From Candidatus Zipacnadia bacterium (GTDB taxonomy: Bacteria > Armatimonadota > UBA5377 > JALGUK01), in the NCBI GenBank assembly GCA_029820875.1, contig JALGUK010000147.1, positions 1 through 6,086 on the forward strand: a stretch of DNA of 6,086 bases, read 5' to 3'. The notes beneath the pieces were generated by a model. That model was not told where the DNA came from, searched no databases, and saw only the letters and a program-made list of their open reading frames with translations. Shown in pieces: positions 1-6,086 of the stretch (the first letter of the stretch is position 1; every line of letters begins with the position of its first letter). A program made the translations under genes and the position numbers.

Positions 1-1
1 G

Positions 2-1405
2 TGGCGTGTCTTCGCGCGACGCCAGGTCGTGGCGGAGCCGGATAATCCCCACGCCCAGGTCTCTCTGGCCGAGGCACAGCAGCGCAAGCCCGATGTTGCA
101 ATCGGGGATTGGCTCGACGAGGATGTAACCCCCGAGAACTTCGGCCGCATAGCCGCTCAGACCGCCAAGCAAGTCCTGGTGCAGCGTATCCGAGAGGCGG
201 AGCGGGAGATTGTTTTCGACGAGTTCAGCGCGCGGGCGGGGGAGGTCGTTACCGGCGAGGTCCAACGCAAGGACAACCGCAATGTCTTCATCAGCCTGGG
301 ACGTGTGGAGGCGTTGCTGCCGCCGCGCGAGCAGGTTCCGAACGAGGCCTATCGCTTCGGCGACCGGCTCAAGGTGCTGATTGTAGACGTGCGCAAGACA
401 ACCAAGTCACCCCAGGTCGTCGTGTCGCGAAGCCACCCGGACCTGCTCAAGAGGCTCTTTGAACTTGTGGAGGAGGGAATCGTCGAAATCAAGTCGATAG
501 CGCGGGAGGCCGGTGCCCGCTCGAAGGTAGCGGTGGCATCCCGTGACCCGCAGGTCGACGCCGTAGGAGCGTGTGTGGGGCACCGAGGCGCACGAGTGCA
601 GGCGATTGTGGATGAACTTGACGGCGAGAAAATCGACATCGTCCGGTGGGCGCCTAAGATTGAAGAATATCTTGCCAGCGCATTGAGTCCAGCAAAGGTT
701 TCTCGTGTAATCGCAAGTGAGCAAGACCTTTCCGCTACCGTGATTGTACCTGACAACCAGCTATCCCTGGCCATCGGTCGCCGGGGCCAGAACGTACGCC
801 TTGCCGCGCGCCTCACCGGCTGGAAGATAGACATCCGCAGCGAGGCTCAGTACGCGGAACAACTGGCGGCGGAGCTGGAAGCCGCTATGTCCGCAAACAC
901 CGAGAAAGTGCGCGTATACGAGCTGGCCCAGGAATTGGATATGACCAGCAAAGAGCTGCTGGAAGTGCTGGCCGAGCAAGGTATCGAAGCGGCATCCCAT
1001 TCAAGCACCATCACCGGCGCACAGGCAAACCAGATCCGTGCTCTTCTGCAGCCGAAGTCGGTCGAGCAGCGTTCCCCTGCTGACGTGGCCGCTGCTCTGA
1101 AGGCGGCAATCACCGGTACATCGGCGTCTGAGCCGGCCCAGGCGGAGGCGGTGCAGGTCCAAGAGGCCTCGTTCGAGGAGCCCGAACAGGACGCCGAGAG
1201 CGCCCAACAACCGGAGGATGAGACCACCGACGACAAGGTGGATAGCTCATCCCCTGAAGTCACGCAGGCCGCCGCCGAGCAGGAGCCAGCGGCGCAAGAG
1301 GAGATGTCCGAGGGCGGGCAGGCCGCTATCATGACGGTCAGGCAGGCAGCTTCCCTAACTGAAGGTGACGACGACTCCGAGCCGCCCGGGACGGATGAGG
1401 CATGA
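2..1405 (+). CDS. nusA: Transcription termination/antitermination factor NusA, 5'-truncated by window edge, with C-terminal IF2_N module and acidic tail
   Basis: NusA binds RNA polymerase and nascent RNA in the cytoplasm and modulates pausing, termination and antitermination. The frame is open from base 2, and its first visible residues (WRVFARRQVV) match the end of the first strand region of the NusA N-terminal domain. The gene therefore starts upstream, with roughly 55 residues missing; the GTG at position 29 is internal. Domains in order: the N-terminal domain with the family block FGRIAAQTAKQV; S1 (about 239-435); KH1 with GHRG at 578-589; KH2 with GRRG at 776-787, followed by the LTGWKIDI block. 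After KH2 comes an IF2_N-like module (902-1048), then about 115 residues rich in Ala, Glu, Asp, Gln and Ser. The linker between S1 and KH1 is about four residues shorter than usual. The stop overlaps the ylxR start (ATGA). Identity is certain. The role of the C-terminal addition is unknown. Confidence 0.97.
   Translation, partial: WRVFARRQVVAEPDNPHAQVSLAEAQQRKPDVAIGDWLDEDVTPENFGRIAAQTAKQVLVQRIREAEREIVFDEFSARAGEVVTGEVQRKDNRNVFISLGRVEALLPPREQVPNEAYRFGDRLKVLIVDVRKTTKSPQVVVSRSHPDLLKRLFELVEEGIVEIKSIAREAGARSKVAVASRDPQVDAVGACVGHRGARVQAIVDELDGEKIDIVRWAPKIEEYLASALSPAKVSRVIASEQDLSATVIVPDNQLSLAIGRRGQNVRLAARLTGWKIDIRSEAQYAEQLAAELEAAMSANTEKVRVYELAQELDMTSKELLEVLAEQGIEAASHSSTITGAQANQIRALLQPKSVEQRSPADVAAALKAAITGTSASEPAQAEAVQVQEASFEEPEQDAESAQQPEDETTDDKVDSSSPEVTQAAAEQEPAAQEEMSEGGQAAIMTVRQAASLTEGDDDSEPPGTDEA
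902..1048 (+). other. IF2_N-type module encoded within the C-terminal part of nusA
   Basis: The roughly 49 residues here (EKVRVYELAQELDMTSKELL onward, through HSST to RALL) line up without gaps with the first roughly 49 residues of the IF2 encoded at 1788. About half the positions are identical, including VRVY, LA.EL, SKEL, VL, HSST and R.LL. IF2_N (PF04760) is a small helical module normally found at the N-terminus of bacterial IF2. In NusA this position is normally either the end of the protein (Bacillus type) or acidic-repeat domains (E. coli type). The resemblance is seen directly; shared ancestry is a strong inference. The function on NusA is unknown: it could bind ribosome, RNA or polymerase. 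Confidence 0.88.
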
Positions 1406-1788
1406 CAAAGAATCCCTTGCGACGCCGCAAGCATGTTCCGCAGCGTACTTGCATCGTTTGTCAACGCAGCGGCCCCAAGGGGGAGTTGCTCCGGCTGGTT
1501 CGCACCACCGATGGGCAGGTACTTGTTGACGAGACCGGCAAATTGCCAGGACGCGGTGCGTATCTGTGTCGCAGGCCCGAATGTGTCGAGAAGGGCGGAA
1601 CGAAGAAAATAATCGAACGCGCACTGAAGATGAAGATATCGGGGGAGGCACTCAAATGCCTTAGACAACGGCTGCAGAGCGCCCTGCCACACCCGGCCTC
1701 CGCTGAACGCGGTAACCCCCCCGCCGAAGCGCAGAGCAGCCCGAGTCCCGAGGGGAATGGCAGTGGCCCTCGCGGAGGTGTTGCGTGA
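1402..1788 (+). CDS. ylxR: YlxR / RnpM family RNA-binding protein (DUF448)
   Basis: This is a 128-residue basic protein of the YlxR family (PF04296). In Bacillus subtilis the homologue (RnpM) binds RNase P RNA and modulates RNase P; it has also been described as nucleoid-associated. Family signatures are visible: RTCIVCQ at residues 15-21, with a Cys-x-x-Cys pair (C17, C20), and GRGAYLC at residues 50-56, followed by a further Cys at 61. The conserved fold ends near residue 90. It is followed by a roughly 38-residue Pro/Ser/Gly-rich tail, longer than in the minimal 90-100 residue family members and probably disordered. The ATG overlaps the nusA stop as ATGA, and the Shine-Dalgarno sequence is weak (GATGAGG right against the start), so translation is probably coupled to nusA. 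The stop overlaps the infB start (TGATG). The usual Bacillus neighbour ylxQ is missing. Confidence 0.93.
   Translation: MTKNPLRRRKHVPQRTCIVCQRSGPKGELLRLVRTTDGQVLVDETGKLPGRGAYLCRRPECVEKGGTKKIIERALKMKISGEALKCLRQRLQSALPHPASAERGNPPAEAQSSPSPEGNGSGPRGGVA
1774..1778 (+). promoter_or_regulatory. Ribosome binding site for infB
   Basis: GGAGG lies inside the ylxR tail, 9 nt before the ATG at 1788 and 6 nt before an in-frame GTG at 1785. Both spacings are workable. The ATG is preferred because it gives the typical IF2 start MARVRVY and forms a TGATG stop/start overlap with ylxR. Confidence 0.75.
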
Positions 1789-3566
1789 TGGCAAGAGTCC
1801 GTGTTTATACTCTGGCAAAAGAATTAGGGCTTCCGAGCAAGGAGCTTATCAAGGTGCTCGATGAGCTGGGGGTTAAGGTCAAGACCCACTCGAGCACAGT
1901 TGATGAGGCCACTGCAACGGCTGTCCGGGAGCTCCTTCAGGAGGAGGCGCAAAAGTCGGCGCCCGCCGAGGAAACCGCCGTCGCGGAGCCGGCTGTCAGG
2001 CCGGAAAGCAAGAGGCAGGCCGCAGCCCCCCCTAAGCGCCCGCCTCAGGCATGCCCGGCGACCCCCATCGTAACTGTCATGGGCCACATTGACCATGGCA
2101 AAACTACACTCCTGGACACCGTTCGTAAGACGCGGATCACCGAAGCCGAGCACGGCGGCATCACCCAGCATATCGGGGCATCGGAGGTCCATGTTGATCA
2201 CCGCAAGATCGTCTTCATTGATACCCCGGGCCACGCCGCTTTCACTGCGATGCGTGCCCGCGGGGCCAAGGTCACCGACATTGTCATCCTCGTAGTCGCC
2301 GCCGACGACGGGGTCATGCCGGAGACCCGCGAGGCTATCAGCCATGCACGAGCAGCCGGTGTGCCCATCATCGTGGCAATCAACAAAATTGACTTACCAA
2401 CCGCAAACGTAGACCGTGTCAAGCAACAGCTCACGGAGGAGGGCCTCACACCCGAGGAATGGGGTGGAGACACTATCGTTGTGCCTGTCTCCGCGCTTCA
2501 AGGTACAGGGCTGCAAGACCTTCTGGAGATGGTACTGCTTGTCGCAGACGTCCAGGAACTGTCACCTGACCCGAAGGGCGAGCTGGAGGCAATCGTTATT
2601 GAATCCCATTTAGACCAAAGCCGCGGCCCCGTGGCCTCGGTCGTGGTGCGCAACGGAACCCTCAAGGTCGGAGACGATATCGTCTGCGGGACCGCCCACG
2701 GGCGCGTGCGCGCCATGCACGATTGGCAGGGTAACCGCATCAAGCGCGCCGAGGCGAGCACCGCTGTCGAACTGATCGGCCTCTCCGATGTACCGGAGAC
2801 CGGGGAACGCGTCGAGATTGTCAAGAACCGCAAAAGCGCACGGGAACTGGCGGCTAACCGGCTCGAGCAAGCTCGTAGTGAGACGGAAGGCTCAAGTTTG
2901 CGCATGACACTCGAAGACTTGTTTGCGCAGGTGCAGCGGGGAGAGGTAAAGGACCTTAACCTGATTATCAAGGCGGACACCAAAGGGTCCGCCGAGGCGC
3001 TGCGGCAGGCGTTGGAGCAAATTGACGTGGAATTCGATGAAGTCGATATGCATATCATCCACGAGGCCGTCGGTCCGATAGTGGAGACGGACGTCAACCT
3101 TGCAGTCGCGAGCAATGCCGTCATCATCGGATTCCACGTTTCGGCCGATGCTGTAGCCCGGCAACTTGCCCGCGACCAGCAGGTGCAGATCCGGACCTAC
3201 AACGTCATCTATGAGGCCACCGAAGACATCCGCAATGCGATGGTCGGCTTGCTGCCGCCCGTGTTTGAAGAGATCCTGCTTGGGCGTGCCGAAGTACGGG
3301 AGACGTTCCGAAGCTCCCGGCTGGGAACCATTGCGGGCTGCCATGTGATTGAAGGACATATGACCCGCGGGGCGCAGATTCGCATTTACCGTGACAGCGA
3401 CGTTCTGTTCGAAGGGCACCTGACGTCCCTGCGCCGTTTCCAGGATGACGTCACCGATGTGACGGCCGGCTTCGACTGCGGCGTCATCGTTGATGGATTC
3501 CAAGCGTGGGAGATAGGCGATATTATTGAAGCATTCGAAGAGCGCGAGGTAACCCGGGAGAGTTGA
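1788..3566 (+). CDS. infB: Translation initiation factor IF-2 (compact form)
   Basis: IF2 is the GTPase that brings fMet-tRNA to the 30S subunit and promotes 50S joining. The 592-residue protein begins with one IF2_N module (residues 1-49), then a roughly 45-residue Ala/Glu/Pro/Lys linker, then the G domain. The GTPase motifs are G1 GHIDHGKT (99-106; Ile where Val is usual), G2 GGITQHIG (123-130), G3 DTPGH (145-149), G4 NKID (199-202) and G5 SAL (235-237). Domain II follows, then the long helix region, domain III (block [15 protein letters not shown]) and the C-terminal fMet-tRNA binding domain (GTIAGC...[11 protein letters not shown]...GFDCGV). It lacks the second IF2_N-like subdomain that sits just before the G domain in E. 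coli and B. subtilis, so it resembles the short IF2 I recall from Thermus (about 570 residues). All catalytic motifs are intact. An alternative start is GTG 1785, one codon upstream. Confidence 0.98.
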   Translation: MARVRVYTLAKELGLPSKELIKVLDELGVKVKTHSSTVDEATATAVRELLQEEAQKSAPAEETAVAEPAVRPESKRQAAAPPKRPPQACPATPIVTVMGHIDHGKTTLLDTVRKTRITEAEHGGITQHIGASEVHVDHRKIVFIDTPGHAAFTAMRARGAKVTDIVILVVAADDGVMPETREAISHARAAGVPIIVAINKIDLPTANVDRVKQQLTEEGLTPEEWGGDTIVVPVSALQGTGLQDLLEMVLLVADVQELSPDPKGELEAIVIESHLDQSRGPVASVVVRNGTLKVGDDIVCGTAHGRVRAMHDWQGNRIKRAEASTAVELIGLSDVPETGERVEIVKNRKSARELAANRLEQARSETEGSSLRMTLEDLFAQVQRGEVKDLNLIIKADTKGSAEALRQALEQIDVEFDEVDMHIIHEAVGPIVETDVNLAVASNAVIIGFHVSADAVARQLARDQQVQIRTYNVIYEATEDIRNAMVGLLPPVFEEILLGRAEVRETFRSSRLGTIAGCHVIEGHMTRGAQIRIYRDSDVLFEGHLTSLRRFQDDVTDVTAGFDCGVIVDGFQAWEIGDIIEAFEEREVTRES

Positions 3567-3575
3567 CGCTGGCGC

Positions 3576-3588
3576 CGCCCGCCGGGCG
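3576..3588 (+). promoter_or_regulatory. Small GC hairpin just upstream of the ylxP ribosome binding site
   Basis: CGCCC-GCC-GGGCG can fold into a 5-bp all-GC stem with a 3-nt loop in the 32-nt infB–ylxP gap. Its 3' arm ends where the GAGGGT Shine-Dalgarno sequence begins (3588). No U-tract follows, so it is not an intrinsic terminator. It might slightly shield the ylxP ribosome binding site or protect an mRNA end. In GC-rich DNA such a short stem can arise by chance, so confidence is low. Confidence 0.25.
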
Positions 3589-3593
3589 AGGGT
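3588..3593 (+). promoter_or_regulatory. Ribosome binding site for ylxP
   Basis: GAGGGT lies 5 nt before the ATG at 3599. It supports that start over the in-frame TTG at 3563, which would overlap the infB stop and add a 12-residue non-conserved leader. Confidence 0.6.
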
Positions 3594-3598
3594 CACCT

Positions 3599-3880
3599 AT
3601 GACCGTTGGCGTTCTCAGAATTGAGCTGTTCATCTCCGATGCCCTTTCCCTCAAGGACAAGCGTGCCGTCGTCAAGAGTATCATCGGGCGGATGCAGGCG
3701 CGGTTCAACGTCTCCGTCGCAGAAGTGGATCGCCAGGATGCTCATCAAGTGGCGACGATCGGAGTCGCGTGTGTGTCGGAATCATCGGTACAGGCCAACC
3801 GCGTGTTGAACAAGGTCCTCTCCTTCGTTGAAAAGGACCCACGCGCGGTTGTAACACGGTGCCACCTGGAGCTGGATTAA
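3599..3880 (+). CDS. ylxP: YlxP family protein (DUF503)
   Basis: This is a 93-residue small protein of the DUF503/YlxP family, regularly found between infB and rbfA in Gram-positive-type operons. Family blocks are visible: the opening MTVGVLRIEL strand, SLKDKR at residues 17-22, FNVSVAEVD at residues 36-44, the ATIGVA strand, and the C-terminal helix VLNKVLSFVE. Length is normal for the family. Its biochemical role is not firmly established; the operon context suggests a part in ribosome assembly or translation, which is inference. It starts 32 nt after infB at an ATG with a GAGGGT ribosome binding site; the TTG at 3563 is a less likely start. No oddities were seen. Confidence 0.93.
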   Translation: MTVGVLRIELFISDALSLKDKRAVVKSIIGRMQARFNVSVAEVDRQDAHQVATIGVACVSESSVQANRVLNKVLSFVEKDPRAVVTRCHLELD

Positions 3881-3910
3881 GGCTCGAACTGGAGGGAATC
3901 CCCCAGGCGG

Positions 3911-3915
3911 GGAGG
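3911..3915 (+). promoter_or_regulatory. Ribosome binding site for rbfA
   Basis: GGAGG lies 8 nt before the ATG at 3924, at the end of the 43-nt ylxP–rbfA gap. A second GGAGG at 3891-3895 is too far from any start to be used. The gap holds no convincing terminator or promoter. Confidence 0.7.
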
Positions 3916-3923
3916 GCAGCAAC

Positions 3924-4334
3924 ATGCGAACGCAGAGGCAGCGGCGCGTGGAGGAGTTGCTTAAGGAGGAGATCAGCCGGATTGTGCAGTTCAAAATCCG
4001 CGATCCGCGTCTGGGATTTGTAACGGTGACCGATGTGGAGATCTCCCCCGACCTGAAGCATGCTCATGTCTTCGTCAGCATTTATGGGGAACAGGCACAG
4101 ATTAACCGCAGCATGGAGTGTCTCACAGCGAGTGCCGGTTTCGTGCGGGCGACGCTTGGACATTCGATCGAGCTGCGCTATACCCCGGAGCTGACATTCG
4201 TCTATGATGAGTCCGTGGCGCGCGCAGCCCGCATCACGAAACTGCTCAACCGGATCGCAGAGGAATCACAGACCGCTCCGGAGGCGTCTCGTGAAGAACA
4301 GCGAGAGCCGCATGAAGATAATTCAATGTCTTGA
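3924..4334 (+). CDS. rbfA: 30S ribosome-binding factor RbfA
   Basis: RbfA is a cytoplasmic KH-fold protein that binds the 30S subunit near the 5' part of 16S rRNA and helps late maturation and cold adaptation. The 136-residue product shows the family landmarks in order: an N-terminal helix with RVEELLKEEIS, DPRLGFVTVTDVEISPDL at residues 27-44, the interrupted Ala-x-Gly kink (ASAG, 69-72) typical of the RbfA KH domain, and PELTFVYDES (88-97). After about residue 113 there is an acidic, polar tail. The last 44 nt overlap the start of the next gene when its GTG start is used, so part of this tail shares DNA with the nrnA ribosome binding site region and N-terminus. Length is normal. Confidence 0.97.
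   Translation: MRTQRQRRVEELLKEEISRIVQFKIRDPRLGFVTVTDVEISPDLKHAHVFVSIYGEQAQINRSMECLTASAGFVRATLGHSIELRYTPELTFVYDESVARAARITKLLNRIAEESQTAPEASREEQREPHEDNSMS
4280..4284 (+). promoter_or_regulatory. Ribosome binding site choosing the GTG start of the DHH phosphoesterase
   Basis: GGAGG lies inside rbfA, 6 nt before GTG 4291. The alternative ATG at 4312 has only a weak GAGAG 4 nt upstream, so the GTG is preferred. Confidence 0.6.
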
Positions 4335-5268
4335 GCAGCGGACATCCTTTGCGATCGCATGTCATGAGAACCCCGACGGCGATGCGATCGGTTCGGTGCT
4401 GGCGCTGAGCCTTGCGTTGATGCAGATGGGCAAGCAAGTCCAGGCCTTGTGCCCGGATCCGGTTCCTCAGAGGTATCGCTTTCTCCCGCATTGGGAATTA
4501 TTCTCCACGGCGGCACCCACCCAGCCCCCTGAGGTGGGCATTGTTCTGGATTGCGACGGGCCCGGGCGCCTCCGCACGATGGAGGGGGTTATCCGCAGCT
4601 CAGATGTGGTCATTGACATAGACCATCACGTCTCCGAGCACACCTTCGGCGACCTGGTCCTTGTCGACCCCGTCGCGCCGGCCACGTGTGAAATCATTCT
4701 CAGTCTGCTGCACGACTTGCCGATTCGTCTTACAGAGAGCATCGCGACGTGCTTGTACTGTGGGCTGGGTACCGACACAGGGTTCTTCCGATTCCAGAAC
4801 ACTTCCGCGCGGGCATTCAGGGCGGCAGCGGTACTTGTCGAAGCCGGAGCCGTTCCATCCGTCATTGCCCAACAGGCATACGTGAGCAAATCCCCCTCCG
4901 CACTTGCGCTTCTCGGACGAGCGCTCACCGGCATTCACTACCTGGCGGATGGTGCAATCGCGATTGCTACACTATCGCGGAAGGATTTTCAGGAGGCAGG
5001 CGCTGCTCCCGAAGAGACGGAGGGCATCATTGACCACCTGAAGGCCTGCGAGGGCGTGCGGGTGGCGATGCTGCTCAGTGAGCAGATGTCCGGCGCCGGA
5101 GTTCGCTGCTCTCTGCGCGCTACCGACGAGACCGACGTAGGCGCAATCGCCGAGGCTCACGATGGCGGCGGACACCGGGCCGCCGCCGGTTGTACGCTTC
5201 CGGCAATGACTCTCGCCCAGGCGGAATCCCTTCTGGCGCCTGAAATCCTCAAAGCGCTCGGTAAGTAG
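4291..5268 (+). CDS. nrnA: Bifunctional oligoribonuclease / pAp phosphatase, NrnA-type DHH-DHHA1 phosphoesterase
   Basis: DHH-family phosphoesterases of the NrnA group degrade 2-5 nt RNAs and remove the 3' phosphate of pAp; relatives such as mycobacterial CnpB (Rv2837c) also cleave c-di-AMP or pApA. The 325-residue product has the full Mn-binding set: motif [12 protein letters not shown] (from residue 25), LDCDGPGR (motif II), DHH at 111-113, TDTGFF with T161-G164 (motif IV), and the DHHA1 substrate-binding block GGGHRAAAG starting at 292. Its place after rbfA matches Mycobacterium and many Clostridia. GTG 4291 is chosen because of the GGAGG 6 nt upstream; ATG 4312, seven residues later, is possible and would still keep all motifs. 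It overlaps rbfA by 44 nt, suggesting coupling. The family is certain. Which substrate dominates (nano-RNA, pAp or pApA) cannot be told from sequence. Confidence 0.93.
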   Translation: MKNSESRMKIIQCLEQRTSFAIACHENPDGDAIGSVLALSLALMQMGKQVQALCPDPVPQRYRFLPHWELFSTAAPTQPPEVGIVLDCDGPGRLRTMEGVIRSSDVVIDIDHHVSEHTFGDLVLVDPVAPATCEIILSLLHDLPIRLTESIATCLYCGLGTDTGFFRFQNTSARAFRAAAVLVEAGAVPSVIAQQAYVSKSPSALALLGRALTGIHYLADGAIAIATLSRKDFQEAGAAPEETEGIIDHLKACEGVRVAMLLSEQMSGAGVRCSLRATDETDVGAIAEAHDGGGHRAAAGCTLPAMTLAQAESLLAPEILKALGK

Positions 5269-5275
5269 CGGGGCT

Positions 5276-6086
5276 ATGGATGGAACTCTCGTCGTTGTCA
5301 AGCCGCCGGGTATGACCTCCCACGATGTGGTGGACTTTGCGCGACATCTGACGGGTCAGCGGCGCATAGGTCATACGGGGGCACTCGATCCGGGTGCAGC
5401 GGGCGTGTTGGTCCTGTGCCTGGGGAAGAGGCTGTTCTGGGGTTTGCCACGGATACACTGGACGCTCAGGGCCATATAGTGCAGCGGGGAGAGACCGGTG
5501 GTGTCACCATGGCCACCGTTGAGGAATCGCTCAGTAGTCTGGAAGGCGAGTGGGAGATGGAGCCGCCGATGGTCTCTGCAGCGCGTCATCAGGGGAGGCG
5601 ACTCTATCAGCTCGCCCGCCAGGGCAAGGTTGTTGAGCGCAAGACGCGCCGAGTCCACATCCGGTCTTGCTGGCCTGTTCCAAGGGTACTTACGTGCGCA
5701 CGCTTTGTGCGCGATTGGGTGAACGGCTTGGTTGCGGTGCGTACATGTCGTTCCTGGTTCGCACCCAAAACGGCCCTTGGAGTATCCAAGACGCCGTGAC
5801 CCTCGAACAGATGGAGCAGGCAGCCCGCGACGGTGAGCTTGACCGTTACGTGCTCCCGATGGATGCCGGCCTGGCGAACTGGCCGCGCATTGAATTGACA
5901 GCGGAGGCCGCGACGGCTTTGTCACATGGCATGCAAGTGGCGGCTCCGCCGGCAAGCCGTCAACTCCAGCCTGGGCAATTGACAAGGGTTTACGACAATC
6001 TCGGGAGGTTTCTCGCAGTCGGGCGCTATGAGCTGACTGATGCGGGCCGGATAGCTCCCGTCAAAGTGCTCGAACCGGGTGATATG
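5276..6086 (+). pseudogene. truB: tRNA pseudouridine(55) synthase TruB homologue, interrupted by two frame-changing deletions and cut by window end
   Basis: TruB converts U55 of tRNA to pseudouridine. Its conserved blocks appear in order but in three frames. Segment 1 (5276 to about 5430) starts [19 protein letters not shown] and includes GHTGALDPG with the catalytic Asp (D38, codon 5387-5389); that frame stops at 5477-5479. Segment 2 (about 5431-5661) has [13 protein letters not shown] and MVSAARHQGRRLYQLARQG; its frame stops at 5797-5799. Segment 3 (about 5664-6086) has ACSKGTYVRTL, LGERLGCGAYMSFLVRT and a TruB C-terminal domain, open to the window edge. Compared with E. coli and B. subtilis TruB, about 18-19 residues are missing at the first junction, including the conserved Lys-x-Tyr stretch, and about 14 at the second. 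If real, the enzyme is inactive. Flanking sequence is otherwise well preserved, so a recent lesion or a sequence/assembly error is likely. The start lies 7 nt after nrnA with a poor ribosome binding site (GGGG, 2 nt from the ATG). Confidence 0.85.

Noticed and set aside
29..31. GTG at 29 as the start of nusA
   Set aside because: Upstream codons in frame (WRVFARRQV) match the NusA N-terminal domain, so the true start lies before the window.
847..1818. 323-codon open frame on the minus strand opposite the nusA 3' end and ylxR
   Set aside because: It lies wholly antisense to well-recognised genes, has a Ser/Ala/Cys-rich composition typical of GC-rich shadow frames, and shows no recognisable motif.
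2498..3127. 209-codon minus-strand frame opposite infB
   Set aside because: Shadow of infB in GC-rich DNA: Ser/Thr/Arg-rich with no domain signature.
3563..3565. TTG start for ylxP overlapping the infB stop
   Set aside because: It adds a non-conserved 12-residue leader, and GGGAG lies only 2 nt upstream. ATG 3599 has better spacing and matches the family N-terminus.
2892..3596. 234-codon minus-strand frame opposite the infB 3' half
   Set aside because: Antisense shadow; the + strand frame carries clear IF2 domains and ribosome binding signals.
3881..3923. Possible terminator in the ylxP–rbfA gap (GGAGGGAATCCCCC)
   Set aside because: The inverted repeat is imperfect with almost no loop and has no U-tract; the downstream gene belongs to the same operon and has its own ribosome binding site.
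5420..5684. Programmed -1 frameshifting or translational bypassing to rebuild TruB
   Set aside because: Both junctions lack conserved protein sequence, so changing frame would not restore it. No X XXY YYZ slippery heptamer was found in the right phase near the first junction.
5416..5799. 127-codon + strand frame as an independent gene
   Set aside because: It is the middle part of TruB ([19 protein letters not shown]) followed by out-of-frame sequence; its apparent ATG lies inside the first TruB segment.
5371..5985. 204-codon minus-strand frame opposite truB
   Set aside because: The + strand carries conserved TruB blocks over the whole span, albeit in three frames; the minus-strand product has no recognisable motif.

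Overview
The window is a stretch of the conserved bacterial transcription–translation operon. It reads left to right with every gene on the + strand: nusA (5' end outside the window) – ylxR/rnpM – infB – ylxP (DUF503) – rbfA – nrnA-type DHH phosphoesterase – truB (broken here, 3' end outside the window). No tRNA, rRNA, CRISPR array, insertion sequence or convincing terminator was seen. Coding density is nearly total, with gaps of only about 32, 43 and 7 nt. Several junctions overlap: ATGA at nusA/ylxR, TGATG at ylxR/infB, and about 44 nt at rbfA/nrnA. This points to one transcript with translational coupling.

Organism: the DNA is GC-rich (about 60% by eye) and has strong GGAGG-type ribosome binding sites. 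ylxR and ylxP beside infB, and nrnA after rbfA, are typical of Firmicutes, Actinobacteria, Deinococcus-Thermus, Armatimonadota and similar lineages rather than Proteobacteria. ylxQ, which lies between ylxR and infB in Bacillus, is absent. IF2 is the short type recalled from Thermus: one N-terminal IF2_N module, a short linker, then the GTPase. No phylum can be named with confidence; an uncultured Terrabacteria-type lineage such as Armatimonadota is a guess.

Layout: 2-1405 holds NusA from its N-terminal domain onward (S1, KH1, KH2), followed by an unusual C-terminal IF2_N module and an acidic low-complexity tail. 1402-1788 is YlxR. 1788-3566 is IF2. 3599-3880 is YlxP. 3924-4334 is RbfA. 4291-5268 is the DHH/DHHA1 phosphoesterase. 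5276-6086 is a TruB homologue whose conserved blocks lie in three successive reading frames, with conserved sequence missing at both frame changes.

Together the genes couple transcription elongation (NusA), RNase P modulation (YlxR), translation initiation (IF2), 30S maturation (RbfA), nano-RNA/pAp or cyclic-dinucleotide product turnover (NrnA) and tRNA pseudouridine-55 formation (TruB). I see no wholly new system. The points worth a second look are the IF2_N module on NusA, shared with the IF2 encoded about 0.75 kb downstream; the twice-interrupted truB; and a shortened, normally conserved segment in NusA.
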